Assembly: GCA_031772625.1 (NCBI GenBank)
Contig: CM062813.1
Coordinates: 697,200,420 to 697,264,419 of the forward strand
DNA: 64,000 nt
Direction: 5' to 3'
Origin: Pinus tabuliformis
Lineage: Eukaryota; Streptophyta; Pinopsida; Pinales; Pinaceae
Shown here: positions 32,461 through 44,562 of the stretch, piece by piece
Position numbering within the stretch: position 1 is the stretch's first letter
Layout of the letters: each line of letters starts with the position of its first letter
Position numbers and translations under genes: made by a program
The notes under the pieces: model-generated
Told to the model about the DNA's origin: nothing
The model's database searches: none
What the model saw: only the letters and a program-made list of their open reading frames with translations

Positions 32461-34336
32461 ATCTGGGACCTATCCCCTTTCGGTTTAGCCCCCTTTGGGT
32501 TAAAGAGCCTCTTTTCATGCAAACAGTCAAAGATTGTTGGAGCCAGCCTGTCAAGGGTTCTCCCTTCTTCATCTGGGAGGAAAAGCTCAGAAGGGTAAAA
32601 GGAGTTCTGAAATGCTGGGCCAAAACCCTGTCCAATCCTGCAACAGAAAGGAAAGCCATCAAAGACTCTCTTGCCTCTCATCAAACCCTCATGGAGAGCA
32701 CTACTGTCACAGAGGAGATGATAGATCAAGAAACTCAGCTGCAACAGAGATATCATAGGGCCTGCTTAGTGGAAGAAGAATATTGGAGATTAAAGTCTCA
32801 AAACCTTTGGCTCAAAGCAGGGGACAGGAACACGGGTTTCTTTCACAAGCAGGCCCAGGCCAGGAAATGCTTCAACACCATCTCTGAGATCAAGGAAGAT
32901 AATGACATGCACAAGGAATTCGCAGACATTAAGAAAGCAGCCTTCTCTCACTTCCAAAACTTGTACAGTGAAGATCAGGAGTCACTCCATCACCAAGAGC
33001 TGTTAGACATCATCCCTAAAGCTATCTCTCCTCGTATGAACGAGATCCCAGAGGCCAAAATCACTAAAGAGGAAGTTAAAAAGGCTCTCTTTGACATGGA
33101 CCGGACAAGGCCCCCGGGCCAGATGGCTTCTCCGCCCGGTTCCTCCAAGTCTGTTGGCCGATTGTTGAAAAGGACCTTCTTAAAATGATACAAAAGTCTC
33201 AAAATACACAGAAAATAGGCGGCAGCACAAATTCCGCCTTCTTAGCTCTCATACCAAAGGAAAAAGGTGCCAACAACTTCAGCAGATTCCGCCCGATCTC
33301 ATTATGCAACACTGGGTACAAATTAATCACCAAGGTCATTGCAAATAGACTGAAGCCCATTCTGCCTAGAATAATTCTGGAAAATCAAGGAGGCTTCATC
33401 CAGGGAAGGCAGATCGTGGACAACTTCACACTCGTCCAAGAGGCAATACATTCAAGTCTTTCTCCGAAAGGAACAAGGTACGGTGATCAAACTTGATTTA
33501 GCAAATGCTTTTGATCGAGTAAATCATAGATTTCTTTTAAAAGTCATGTGCAAGTTTGGTTTTGGAGCAAATTCATAAAATGGATCCGGGCATGCATCTC
33601 AGAGCCATGGATTGCCCCCTTGTAAATGGAAGAGCCACTGAATTTTTCAAAGCCTCGAGAGGACTTAAGCAGGGATGTCCCCTCTCCCCTCTGCTTTTTG
33701 TCATCCAAGCCTCTGTCCTCAGCTTTCTGTTAGAAAAGTTGCAAAATCAAGAAATTAATGGACTGTGTATTGCTAGAGGGGTCAAAAGCATAAACCATGC
33801 CTTATTTGCGGATGACACTCTGCTGTTAGGAAATGCCATCCTTTCCTCAGCCTCTAAGTTTAAAGCTGTTCTGGATGATTTCAGTGAGGCTTCAGGCAGC
33901 TGTCAACAAGAACAAACGTCATATTTACAGCTGGAACACCTTGCCCAGGATTCTCTCTGCCATATCTAGATGTCTGGGCTTCGCAGCCTCCTCCTCCTGG
34001 ACCTCATTCAAATATTTAGGCCTCCTTGTTTTTCACAAGAGACTTACAACCAAAGAATGGCTCCCTCAGCTTGAAAAATTCAAGTCCAGGATCCTAACCT
34101 GGGGCTATCGCTGGCTCAACGCTGCTGGCAAGTCTGTCCTCATAAAATCAATGCTCTCCAGCCTCCCCTTATTCCACTTTGCTGGGCTTCTCGCCCCGGT
34201 AACCATTCTAAACAAAATGGATGAGTTCATGCGCAGGTTCTTCTGGAAGGGCGGAAAACAGAATGAAAAGAAAATTCCTCTCATCAGCTGGGAAACTATC
34301 TCAAAGCCGTTGTGGGATGGTGGATTGAACTTTTAA
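32461..34336 (+). pseudogene. LINE ORF2, reverse transcriptase domain (broken)
   Basis: 32517-33188 holds the region before and into RT: WLKAGDRNTGFFHKQAQAR, ITKEEVKKALFDMD, then GPDGFS after a frameshift. 33185-33496 has FLALIPKEKGANNFSRFRPI, SLCNTGYKLITKVIANRLK and GGFIQGRQIVDN. A frameshift gives IKLDLANAFDRVNH (first catalytic Asp). Then RGLKQGCPLSPLLF, NHALFADDTLLLG (FADD box), a shift, FKYLGLLVFH and AAGKSVLIKSMLSSLPLF. All non-LTR RT blocks are in the right order. Catalytic Asp residues are retained, but at least three frameshifts break it. Confidence 0.92.
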
Positions 34337-35209
34337 AAATATATGTCAGCAGAATGTGGCTATGGCTGCAAAGACTATCTAGAGGATCATTGCGCCCAGT
34401 TGGCTCTATGGAAAAAATATTTCAGAGGACCTCATTTAAGCTGTTTAGAGAATGTGATCCAATTGCAGAACTCACCTTTTCTCAAGCTGTATGCAAAAGC
34501 AGCCCCATTAATCAAAACGCACTCCTACTGGATCCCTGGAAACGGCAGAAAGATCAACATATGGACTGATAAAATATTGAATAAGGATCCAATCGAAGAA
34601 AGAACATCCATCAGAGAACTGCATTACTGGATGGACAAAGAAGGGCTGCGCACACTGTGGGATATCTCCCTATGGTGCGATTCGGTATGGGCAGGCTGGA
34701 AACACATTGAAGTGCCGAACCACCTGCGCAGAGATTGGTCCATGCTGCTAGAACATCTCCACGGCTTGGCACCCATGCAAATGAGGAAAAAGGACTCGAA
34801 AGGTTGGGGATCGAGCATCAAAGGATACACTGTTTCCATGGGTTATATTAAGCTAAACGAGAAGCCTTACGCCCCCCTGACCCAACACCTTGGCAAGGAG
34901 TCTGGCGCATTCCTTCATGGCCCAAGATCGACTTCTTTGCTTGGCAACTCTGTCATGGACGAATTCTAACGCATGACATTTTGCAAAGGAAAGGATTTTA
35001 CGGGCCATCCATATGTTCGTTGTGCAAAGAAAATGCAGAAACAGTTGTCCACTTAATTCTTGAATGCAAGTTCTCCAAGCAAATCTGGCTCTCCTTCACT
35101 CAAGATCTGGATCCCAACTTCCTGATGCCTTGTTCTACTACTGAGCTATTCTCTAATTGGGTAGGAGAGATACCCGGTCCATCTCCTAAAACCAGGTAAT
35201 TAAAAAAGC
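34337..35209 (+). pseudogene. LINE ORF2, C-terminal linker and zf-RVT Cys/His domain
   Basis: 34343-34969 encodes the thumb-like linker of plant L1 ORF2 (HSYWIPGNGRKINIWTDKIL: the WxGxGxxIxxWxDxW region). The end reads AWPKIDFFAWQLCHGRILTH, then QRKGFYGPSICSLCKENAET and VVHLILECKFSKQIWLSF (34981-35130). This is a C-x2-C...H-x4-C zinc-like motif. It probably aids nucleic-acid binding. Frame changes near 34910-34980. Confidence 0.82.
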
Positions 35210-35893
35210 ATGGGCATTCTTCCAAAGATTATTTGTTGGCAGATCTGGCTTGAACGCAATAGAAGAATCTTCAGAAGCATTAATCAGAACAGCAAGGCCT
35301 TAGAAATCAAAATAAAATGCCATATAAAGGAGTGCTTGACTGATATTAAAGACAATACTAATCTCAGCCATCAGGACATCACTTGGGGTTCACTCCTAGA
35401 CTTGCAATTCCAACCAGCAGTCAGAAACGCCCTCCCTATTAAAGACTGGCAAATAAGAAAATCTGAAGCTGACTTTCAAAACTGGCTCAAATCGCATTCA
35501 AGGCACTCCCTTTTCTTTGATGGGGCAGCAAAGGGAAATCCGGGCAAAGCTGGTGCAGGAGGTGTTATTGTAAACCCATATGGGGAAAAAACCCATTCCT
35601 TCGCTTGGGGGCTTGGACATGCATCCAACATTCAAGCTGAGGCTCTGACCCTCTTTCAAGGCCTCAAGTTCCTCAAAGATTTAAATATTGATGAAGCTAA
35701 TGTAATCGGTGACTCCCAGATCATTATAAATGCAATGATATCTAATTCCACAGTGATGGACCTCAAGCTAGCAAGGCTGATATCTAGAATCAAGGGCCTT
35801 GGAAAAGACTTTCAGAAGCTAAACTACTTCCATGTATTGAGAGTTCACAATAAAGAGGCGGACATTGAAGCCAACAAGGTTGCCTCCTCTTAG
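35210..35893 (+). pseudogene. LINE ORF2, RNase H domain (RVT_3)
   Basis: Open for 227 codons to the TAG at 35891-35893. Motifs: WQIWLERNRRIF, then LFFDGAAKGNPGKAGAGGVI (first Asp), NIQAEALTLFQGL (Glu), VIGDSQIIINAM (Asp) and VLRVHNKEADIEANKVASS (His near the C-terminus). All acidic catalytic residues are present. This matches the RNase H carried by many plant L1 elements, probably for removing the RNA template. It ends the coding part. About 290 bases of 3' UTR follow. Confidence 0.92.
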
Positions 35894-36199
35894 CAAGGGT
35901 CAAGCAGAAAGACGAAGAAGAATCATGGGATCCCATCCCTTAATTGATCTCTGCCATGTTTTACTGTTTTGCTTTTAAAGAAATTTGTTTGTATCTCCAA
36001 GTGGGGGAAAATTTCAGAAACCGAAAAATAGACCCTATATCAAAAGAGAAGTCTACAAGATTCAGAGGCATGCTCACTTATAGAAGTGAGAAGCACCAAG
36101 ACACAGAAGTACTCCATGTAATCAGTTTTTCGGCATTTAGGCCAAAAGGAATATAAATACCCCATAATCGTTTCTATCCGAAAAAAAAAAAAAAAAAAA

Positions 36200-37900
36200 G
36201 CCCCATCAGAACCAATGCATCTTTTTTTACTGGCATTGCAAGTACTAAGAAGACATTTACTGCAAGGGATATCTTCTAATCTCTTGTGTGCATGTACAAT
36301 AGTAGAATGGAATATGACCCACTTAAAGTAAAAGAATTCATAAAAACTTCTACACGACAACCAACATTCAATGCTAGCGGTGTCACATTGTACTTTTCCT
36401 TTTTCATGCTTTTAAAAAATTTGAGTGCTTGCCTTTAAATAATGAAAAGTTGAAAACTTTGTTGAAACATGTTGAACATTAGCATGATGTGCTAATTGAT
36501 GAGGTTTCCCTTGTTGGCTCTACAATTTTGTATCAACTCGGTAAACGATTGCATAAAATAAAACTTATCACTACAAGATACTTGGGAAACATTGATATTG
36601 TATTGTGTGGTGTGAATTATGTCAATAACAACCTATCAAAGACTCGCTAATATTTGAGAATTCAATGTTAAACAAGGTAAGAGTGTCATATAGTTCCTCG
36701 CAAGACAAACTAAAATGTTATGTTTTGCATATTCCATTGCATAAAAAAGACAAATATTGTTTCAATTTAGAACAAAATGAGATTGAATACCAATTTGATG
36801 CTCGCATAGAATTCATTAATCATAATTGTTATAGGTCACCCCCAATTGATCCACCTTTTTCATATCTATGAGGTTGAAAGCATGCAAATAAACTTTATAG
36901 CTTATGAGAAAACAACAATGTTTCCATAAAAATAATAATAAACATAAATATGCTAGTTGAATCATATGTCTAAATCTACAAAGCAAAAGATGGTCTTGTT
37001 AATGGTGCTAGTGGAACATTGAAAACTTATCCGAATGGAGAACAAGTAAAATATGGTTTTGGATAGAATTTTTTTATCCCTTTGTTGGGAAACTGCAAAA
37101 AGAAGATTCCAAGAACTCTATGACACACATATTCTACAACATGGAAACTAGTATTTCTCATTGCAAAGCCATTACCATCGTCTAGAAGCAAAAGTCAATG
37201 CATGATACGAAGGCAATTTCTAGTACAACTAACTTATGCTTAGACAATAAAACAAGGATTGATTGTAGAAAAACTTGCAATTGATCCAAGTAATATTAAA
37301 GCACCTTGTTTAGTATACACACTCTCGCACTATTGAAAACCATAGATTCAATGTTCTTGTGTCAAAAAAATAGCACAACACAATTTGTGTAACAAAAAAA
37401 TACACACATAAATGGGGCATTTGGTTGAAAATGCATCATGGAACTTCGATTTTTTTTAAATATTGTTTCAAATACTAATACACTTTCAACAATGTCCCTT
37501 ATCACATGTAGTCTACATGCACATCTTAATGATATGCAACGAGATGAAGACATTATGAACAATGTGTTTATTTGATTTCAAGAGACACACACACGTTTCA
37601 TGTGTAACAAACATAAATTTCCCAACTTCAATTTGAATGCAACATACTTTGTTCATGGTGTCCTTACATGTACTAAAGAACACATCAAAATATTTGCAAC
37701 AAAATACCTTTTCCAAAGGCAAAGTTGAGCTTGTACTATTAGATATCTATGTAATAATGCCAAATTCATTATGAACATATATGCTACCTATTTTACTCAT
37801 GTTTCAATGATCATTGAAACAATATCAATTGCCAAAGTACACATGCTTCATCATTTTTATATCGTAATACTCATTGGTGATTTCAAAATTAACCCCATTC
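36200..37900 (+). pseudogene. Helitron helicase relic, part 2
   Basis: Continues the Helitron past the LINE. TGIASTKKTFTARDIF (about 36222-36270) is a decayed Walker A (GxAGTGKT expected), then FNASGVTLYFSFF. LIDEVSLVGSTILYQLGKRL (about 36495-36555) carries the Walker B DE pair, and GNIDIVLCGVNY follows. Further on, frames are shattered (WETAKRRFQELYDTHILQH near 37090-37150) and no later helicase motif could be placed with confidence. The order Rep, then linker, then Pif1-like helicase is the Helitron signature. The end is approximate. Confidence 0.7.
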
Positions 37901-39433
37901 AAATAGCCAAAGAATCAAATAATTAATTGAATATATGCATTTGATCGACTTGAAATAATTGACAAACAATTGCACTCCAAAACAAAAAACCTCAAATCGT
38001 TCATGTTTGGATCTTGTTTTTGTTGAGTTGGTTTATTGGATGCATATCAGAGTGATCATGATGCAATCCATTCTTGCTTTTGTCTTGGATGAGCTTTGCA
38101 ACAAACACTTGCATTCATGTACTTGGTTTCTCCTCAAACCTCGCCCCTCCCAAAAAAACCCATCATGATAACAAGGGAAATCTCTTGCTTTATCACGAGA
38201 CATTGCTTTTCCTTTCATTTGTTTGCTTCTTCTATGGGACTTGATATTTTTATCCCATTAAGTGGTACTAGCCTTTGTAAAATGAATTCAGACATTTGTT
38301 TTATTACCTGTTTACATTGTCCTAACATTCCTCGAACCAATATGCTCATTTATGTGAACTAAAAATTGCTTGACCTTTAATATTGTTGTTTGTAGTTCTT
38401 TCTTTTATTTTTTGCAACATATTTTCCTCTCTTTTGCATTCACACTGCAAAAAAATATTTCTTACTAGTGCTAAAGAATCGGTATATTTCTCATGTTGTT
38501 TTCTTCTACATCCCATGAAACTTCAAGGATACAATTATAATAAAATGGGACCATGCAAGGTTCTAGCTTACATAACTATATAACAATCGAAATGTAATCA
38601 CTTGATGTCTAGGGCCTAATAAGGGGTTTTAGAGTTGACATGGGGTTTATACAAGGCTTAACATACCCCTCTAACTTCAAACAAGTTTGAATTCAACACT
38701 TGACCAACTGCTAGTGATTCTGCATAAATAAATCATCTTCCATTTCAGCTCTTCCACTGATGGGTTCTTATGCTTGATGAGGCACTCCACAATCGATGGA
38801 TTACTCAACTACTTAATCCTTGTTTCAAGGTTTGTTTCTACTTCTCATATGATTTTCCCTTCTTCATTTATCTTTGGTACACTTCCAAACTACAATTGAA
38901 TAACATAGTAATGATATTGAGCATGTGGAAGACTCTTAGACATTACTCCAACTACCTTGGAATGATTGTTGATAATCTTATGGAGATCCCTTGTCATAGA
39001 TTATACTGACATTTGAACATTTATTGAACACAATTGTGTAATTACACCATCGGTGCCCATTTTTAAGTAGCTTTGTCATTCCACTAAAGCTTCTCACTTT
39101 AGAGGAAATCCCTTTTATACCTCTAAGTTCAATTTCCTTATTATCTCAGTTAAATCTTATGAAGAGATCTTGAAAATTAAAGGTCATTGTTCCTAATGAT
39201 TGTAACCATTGGACTGTAATACAATACATTTATATTGCAATCATGGGACTATTAATAAATAATCCCCATGTTGAGCTTAATCTAAGGCACTTCCTTCAAC
39301 AATTTATGGTACCTCCATCTGCAATCATTATTCAAAACTTTGATACTGGATTTACGAAATATTTGATAAGTTTTGCTAATTTGTAATTAATGAGGCTATG
39401 GGTACTTCCAAAATCTAACCACATTGTTACTTT
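37901..39433. other. Unassigned AT-rich stretch
   Basis: Only short, uncharacteristic ORFs on either strand. It could be the decayed end of the Helitron or another old element. I saw a faint resemblance to a copia integrase tail at about 38460-38580 but could not support it. Confidence 0.4.
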
Positions 39434-39870
39434 TGTTGGAAATAATACTAGGGGGGGGGGGGTGAATCAGTATTAGCAAATCAATAACTTTTTCATTTCC
39501 ATAATTAGATTCATATATGCTACTTCAGTTAAGGGAACTCGCGTGTACACACAACTGTGTTTAATGCAACTAGCGTATATCCAAAAAACTTATGATTCAG
39601 TTAATTCATCATATGTTGATCTTTAATCAGTGCATCAAAACTTCATTAACCATATAAATAGTAACCAGGTGCAGTAAAAATAGAACAGATCATCACACAT
39701 AAGAAACACACATGAACACCAAGATATAATGTGGAAACCCAATGCGGGACAAAAACCACCTGTTGTTGTCTTCCTTTTAATATAAGAAAAAACCTATTTA
39801 CAATCTTGTAATAGCGTAGACTCATACCAGTACACAGGCACCCACCTGGAAGGATGTCAACCTTCTCTTG

Positions 39871-40085
39871 TTCTCCAGTTACTACTGGAAGGGAGCTACA
39901 ACCCCCGGCTCTTGTACTAGCCGATATATTTACTAGTACATAGGCGCCGGCCTACAGAAGGCTACAACCCTCTCTTGTTTTCTAGCTGCTACTGGAAGGG
40001 AGCTCCAACCCCCTAGCTCTTGTACTAGCTAATATGTTTACCATTACATAGGCACGGCCTACTGAAGTCTCCAACCTTCACTCTT
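39871..40085. repeat. Internal duplication in the solo LTR
   Basis: CTACTGGAAGGGAGCT, CTCTTGTACTAGC and ACATAGGC recur in the same order about 106 bases apart (start about 39871 and 39977). Confidence 0.75.
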
Positions 40086-40784
40086 GCTCCAGGGATCACG
40101 TTTCATAATTTTTCATACTAGATACTCCTGGAACACAGCACCATAATCTGAAGGCACATTTCAAATTTTCATACTGGACCCATCAACAACATTGAAGCTC
40201 AAATCAATCACCACTGCAATACAACCATTGCATTAACCAATCATTGAATACACGATCATCAATCCCTAAATCACCCAACAACTGAATCGTTGAAGCCCTG
40301 TCATCAAAACATAGTCACCAGAACACAGAGTAGAACCTAGAATTCTGCAACAACCACTAGAACCAACTGTAAATTCAGATATCATATTTCATAATGTATA
40401 TGCTACTATGATGAACCGAACCTGCGCGTATACACGCTTTTACCAAATTGAATCAGCGTACAGATCTGCAAATACTAACTTAAACACTTCACAACTATTT
40501 CAGAATTCAGTCATACCCAGATCATAACATTTGCAAAAATAAAACATGCGTCAGTATTCAGATCTAGTCTATCCATGATCAAACCACATAATGATAATAC
40601 ATTCCAAGCCTTAAGATCTCGAACCATCATCCATCATCATCCACATAGTTGCATCCTTAGTTTAGATCAAGCAAAGCATCACAAACCCATAACCTGCATA
40701 CTGGATCTCACACTTCATCAGATATTCAATACTTGCACACATTGGCCTAATGATCTTCTCCTCCTTTATAGTTTTAGGCCTATC

Positions 40785-40905
40785 TCAATACCGTGGACCA
40801 AAACCACTTAGGACCAATACCTGGGGTCAATACCTCGGACCAAATACCTTGGACCAATACCATGGATCAAAATGTCATGGCCAAATACCTCAGACCAAAA
40901 CTTAA
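40785..40905. repeat. Short degenerate tandem repeat (GGACCAAATACCT-like)
   Basis: Roughly 14-base units such as CTCGGACCAAATAC and CTTGGACCAATAC follow one another with slips, inside the solo LTR. The same block is seen at about 51430-51550 after the gap. Confidence 0.8.
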
Positions 40906-41114
40906 TTTTCCAAGATATACACGTGTTTCCTTTTGTGAAGGTGTGTGTGTGTATGTTATACGCTCCTTTTGGTCTGTTAACCCGCGTGTATACGCTCCTT
41001 TGTCAAGGTGAACCTATGTATACCTCTCTCTGATCATTAATTGACCTGCTGCACTATGATCTGTCATCTGAGTGAGTTGCCACCAAGGACAACACCTGTA
41101 TCATAATGCCAACA

Positions 41115-41532
41115 CCTTTTTCCTTTTGATATATTCTTCTATACTAAGGGTTTATGGAGTATCAATCTTGAACATTACGTGACATGATATTGTTGGAGTA
41201 GTCTCTTCTAACTCTAGATCTTGTGAAAGTTCCAATTCTTCATCTTCTTCCTATTTAGAGTCTATGTAGAATAATTTATTCTCGCCACATTTATGCCCCT
41301 TAATGTACATGTTGTAATAAGTGAAACATAGTCCTTTTGCTCTTCTTTCATCCATTTCAGAAGTTGTCAATCTTGTTGGTTGATTTTAGGGGATGGAGCA
41401 TAATGTTCTCTATAATTATTGGTGAAGGAGCCACATTTTTTCTTTCAAATTCCTTGCTATATTAAAATCATGCTCTATGGATTTAGGTTCAAATAGATGT
41501 GCCACACATTTGATACTTTCCTTTAAAGTTCC
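41115..41532. other. Spacer between solo LTR and array
   Basis: About 418 bases with no gene. It is not part of the repeat unit. It ends exactly where array homology begins (TGTTGTCAC at 41533), which marks the outer edge of the array's left LTR. It recurs at 51759-52177 after the gap. Confidence 0.7.
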
Positions 41533-44532
41533 TGTTGTCACTTTTTCTAGCACCTGTAGCACAGGTGCTTTAGGAGACATAGAAAGCTTCCTAGAGACAA
41601 CCTCTCGATTGATTGTAGACCAGTGCATAGGACATCTTAGATAGAGGAATGCATGGAAGAATATCAGTGAGGGGTTTCAACAACACTCTAACTATCATGT
41701 AGTTAAAAAGATAGTAAAATGGGCTTGGTTGTTCAATAGGGCTTCATTAAGGTAAACTCAAGCCAATACATGGATCTGAATGTTCAAGGGGTAAATCAAG
41801 CCAACCTCAAAGAGAAATGTCTGGTTTTGGTGGCTGACACACAACAACAGGAAGCTTAATATTGACGTTGCAGTAAAGTGAAGAGGAGGAAAGGGAGGAG
41901 GGGATTCGGTGTGTAGGGCTAATTGCAATACAAAATCCTAAGCAACGATTGTTCTGGCATAAATATGGAAGAGGGAGGAGATGAAAGAGCGGGAAGAGTG
42001 GAGCACGAATTAAGGTTTTATGCCATATACCTCAGGGTGCCTTTATCACCAAACAACATGAGTAAATATGTGCTCATACAGGTATTGCAGGTTAATCGAA
42101 TAACACAAGTAAATTTGTCTTATATACGGTTACTATAGGTTATAGACTATCATAAGTAAATCTGTTTTATACATAGGTGTTGTTGTTTGCTATTTAGCAT
42201 CCTAGATAAATCCATAAATTAGAGAGAAATCGATAGCTTCATCACATTATTTCATAGAAAGAAAAACATATATGAAATGAGATTTACAGAGGGGAAAACA
42301 TACTGTGCATTGCCATGATTGGAATCACCAAAGAGTTTCATTAACCTTTGAAATGAGTCCCATTCACCAGTCCATTTACTTTCAGCAATCTATAGCTCAA
42401 GTTCCTCATGGACAAGCTTCATAGAACCAAAGTGGAACCACAGAATTTGGACTAGTGCGGGTGCAGAATTTAGAACCAGTATTAAGTGTTTCTTCCTCCC
42501 TTTTATAAGGAGAGGGAGATCTCTGAAATTAATTACAAAAATATCTCATCCCAAGGCAAGTTGTCTGATTGATTAGTTGTCTTAACCTCCGATAGCTTTG
42601 CTACCCAAATGATTCTTAAGGATTTGATTCCTTTCTTGAAAATAAACATAATAATAGAAAAAGGGAAAATGGAAAGATGATGGAGGAAGTATCCCTCATT
42701 CGTTCATGTGAAGGCCCTTGATCAGGCCATGTTTCTACCATAAGGCGTCCCTCTAGCTCCTCGGTCGGTTCCTATCACTTTCGCCTTAACTACTCGAATT
42801 CACCACTCTCTGGAGCTGATAACGATCAACTATGGTTGCTTGTTATAGAGTAGAAGTGGAAATCGACCTGGCAGTCTTCCTTCATTTTTTATTTGAGTGG
42901 AGCTCCATGCTGAGCCATTAAGTCTTCATGAGTCCCATGCCTCCATTTACTCTGAAGACGTGCAATGAAGTAGTCGAATACATTTCTGTGGCCCACATAG
43001 TCTTTGTTTTCTTATTGTAGGGGCTTCTACAAGATTAGCCCATATCGATTTGCAATCGCTCCATGCCTTCATTCAATACCTCAGCTGCTGACCATCCGCC
43101 TTCAAAGCCTGTACCATACTATCGGAGCGTCGTTGTATCGGGACTTTTACTCTTAAAACATTTCAACACAATGAGCTCTAATGTCCTTGGCCCACTTTTT
43201 TTTTAGCCCCTTTCGATATTTCTTCATCATAGGATTGAGGGTTGTGACCTGCGGCTCAGCCTTTATATCGAAGGTTTCCAGTTGGGGCTTTTATATTGGA
43301 GCCACAACACGTTTGCAATCTCCGATTACGATATCCAATTAGTGCTCGGCCTCTAGTTCCGCCTTTGGTTTTTATGCCTTTGTGACCGCGGACCAACCCC
43401 CACATCGGAGCCCCTTTATCGCACTTTCCCATGTGTGCATTGTGTTACAAAGTGTCGATAAGCCTCAACCTCCAATTTGTGATTGCCAATGTGACCTCAT
43501 CGCTGCCACATGGCACTTCCTGAGTGGCGACACCTGTCACCGGATATGCCCCCGTAGGACCCCTGAAAGTGCAACATTAGCATGCCACGTGTCCTTCATA
43601 CCGCTATGTCATGATGATGTCAGTGCCACCATGTCTTTACCGAATCCAATAATACTCCACCACGTGGTCCCTTAGAGGAGAGATAAAAGGCTTGTCGGCC
43701 CTTAGATTTTCGCTAATTTCCTTTGTAAAACATTTTTGGCCTTTCCTAGGATTTACACTATAGCATATTCTTGGCGCAATTTCTTAACAGTGGTTAACTG
43801 AACATAGCCGATAGCCGATGGCGATATGTTTGGGCGGTTATGATTGTTGATAAGCTACATGGCTATGAGGTGTGATCGCTAATTTCACTCCGCTGATATG
43901 CCTGATCACTAATCGCTAATTGGCGAAATGCTTCTACTATTGCACTGTACTTTGAGACCCCCGATTGTCGATTTGCGATATCAAATCTCTGTTATCTGAA
44001 GCGTTGAATTCCATGCTTCCTGATCCTCCAATATGCGATTTGCGATATACTGCCGGACCTTCGATATGCTCTTCTCCTTCATTTCAAAGGCAACAAAACC
44101 ATCAAACTTAAACAAGCCACATTTTTTGATCCAAAAGTCTATTTTGGACCTCCACATACCGTTGGAAAGCTTATTCCAAGCACTATCTAATGGAGAGGGT
44201 ATGATTTAGCTTTGAGAGCTTATGTGGCTAAAAATATGGCTTCATACTTCACTGCTCTTTTTCACTTTGGGGAACTGAAAACACATTTTGCAGTGACAAA
44301 TAACATTGGCTCCAACTGGGGACAATGCCTTGCTGGCAAGGTGCTGAGAACCTACAAACCAGCAACCTTCACCATTGGGCATGGATTTAAAAATATAATG
44401 AACTTATACAACCCAAAAAAATCCATGGAACTTTGTTTGCAGGGAGTCCTTTCCTCACCAAACTGAAATGTTGAAATATAAACTCTAGCAACTAGAAATT
44501 AAATGCGCATCTGGTGAGCTTATTTATATACA
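41533..44532 (-). repeat. Array LTR 1
   Basis: The left edge is firm, because homology to the other units starts here after unique DNA. The right edge (CA at 44531-44532, followed by ACTCCTACTT, whose complement AAGTAGGAGT could be the PPT) is a weaker guess. It would give a 3.0-kb LTR reading TGTATATAAATAAG...GTGACAACA. It holds a cluster of GCGATATGC-like words (43800-44080) and an antisense ORF of 84 codons (44212-44466). Confidence 0.5.
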
Positions 44533-44562
44533 ACTCCTACTTATGTACAGGGATAAATTCAC

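Larger units (their letters stand above)
30268..36198 (+). mobile_element. L1-type LINE, near full length, defective
   Basis: An AGCCCCATCAG direct repeat flanks it (30257-30267 and 36199-36209). Between them are a 5' leader, ORF1, ORF2 with endonuclease, RT, a Cys/His domain and RNase H, and a terminal A-run (36180-36199). This is the complete layout of a plant L1 element of about 5.9 kb. Helitron sequence resumes on the far side, proving insertion into it. Both ORFs carry frameshifts and stops, fewer than in the Helitron around it, so the LINE is the younger of the two. Confidence 0.95.
39434..41114. mobile_element. Solo LTR with near-perfect target duplication
   Basis: TGTTGGAAATAATACT...ATAATGCCAACA, about 1.68 kb, with matching inverted ends. 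It is flanked by ACTTT (39429-39433) and CCTTT (41115-41119), a 5-bp target duplication with one mismatch. A G-run (39452-39463) followed by TGAATCAG and the GTGGAAACCCAATGCGGGA string (39731 on) are features I associate with plant copia LTRs. No internal sequence is attached, so it is a solo LTR left by LTR-LTR recombination. It holds two internal duplications of about 106 bases (39871-40085). Confidence 0.75.

Noticed and set aside
38383..38583. Copia integrase-like tail
   Set aside because: A few residues looked suggestive, but no catalytic motif or neighbouring copia domain could be found.
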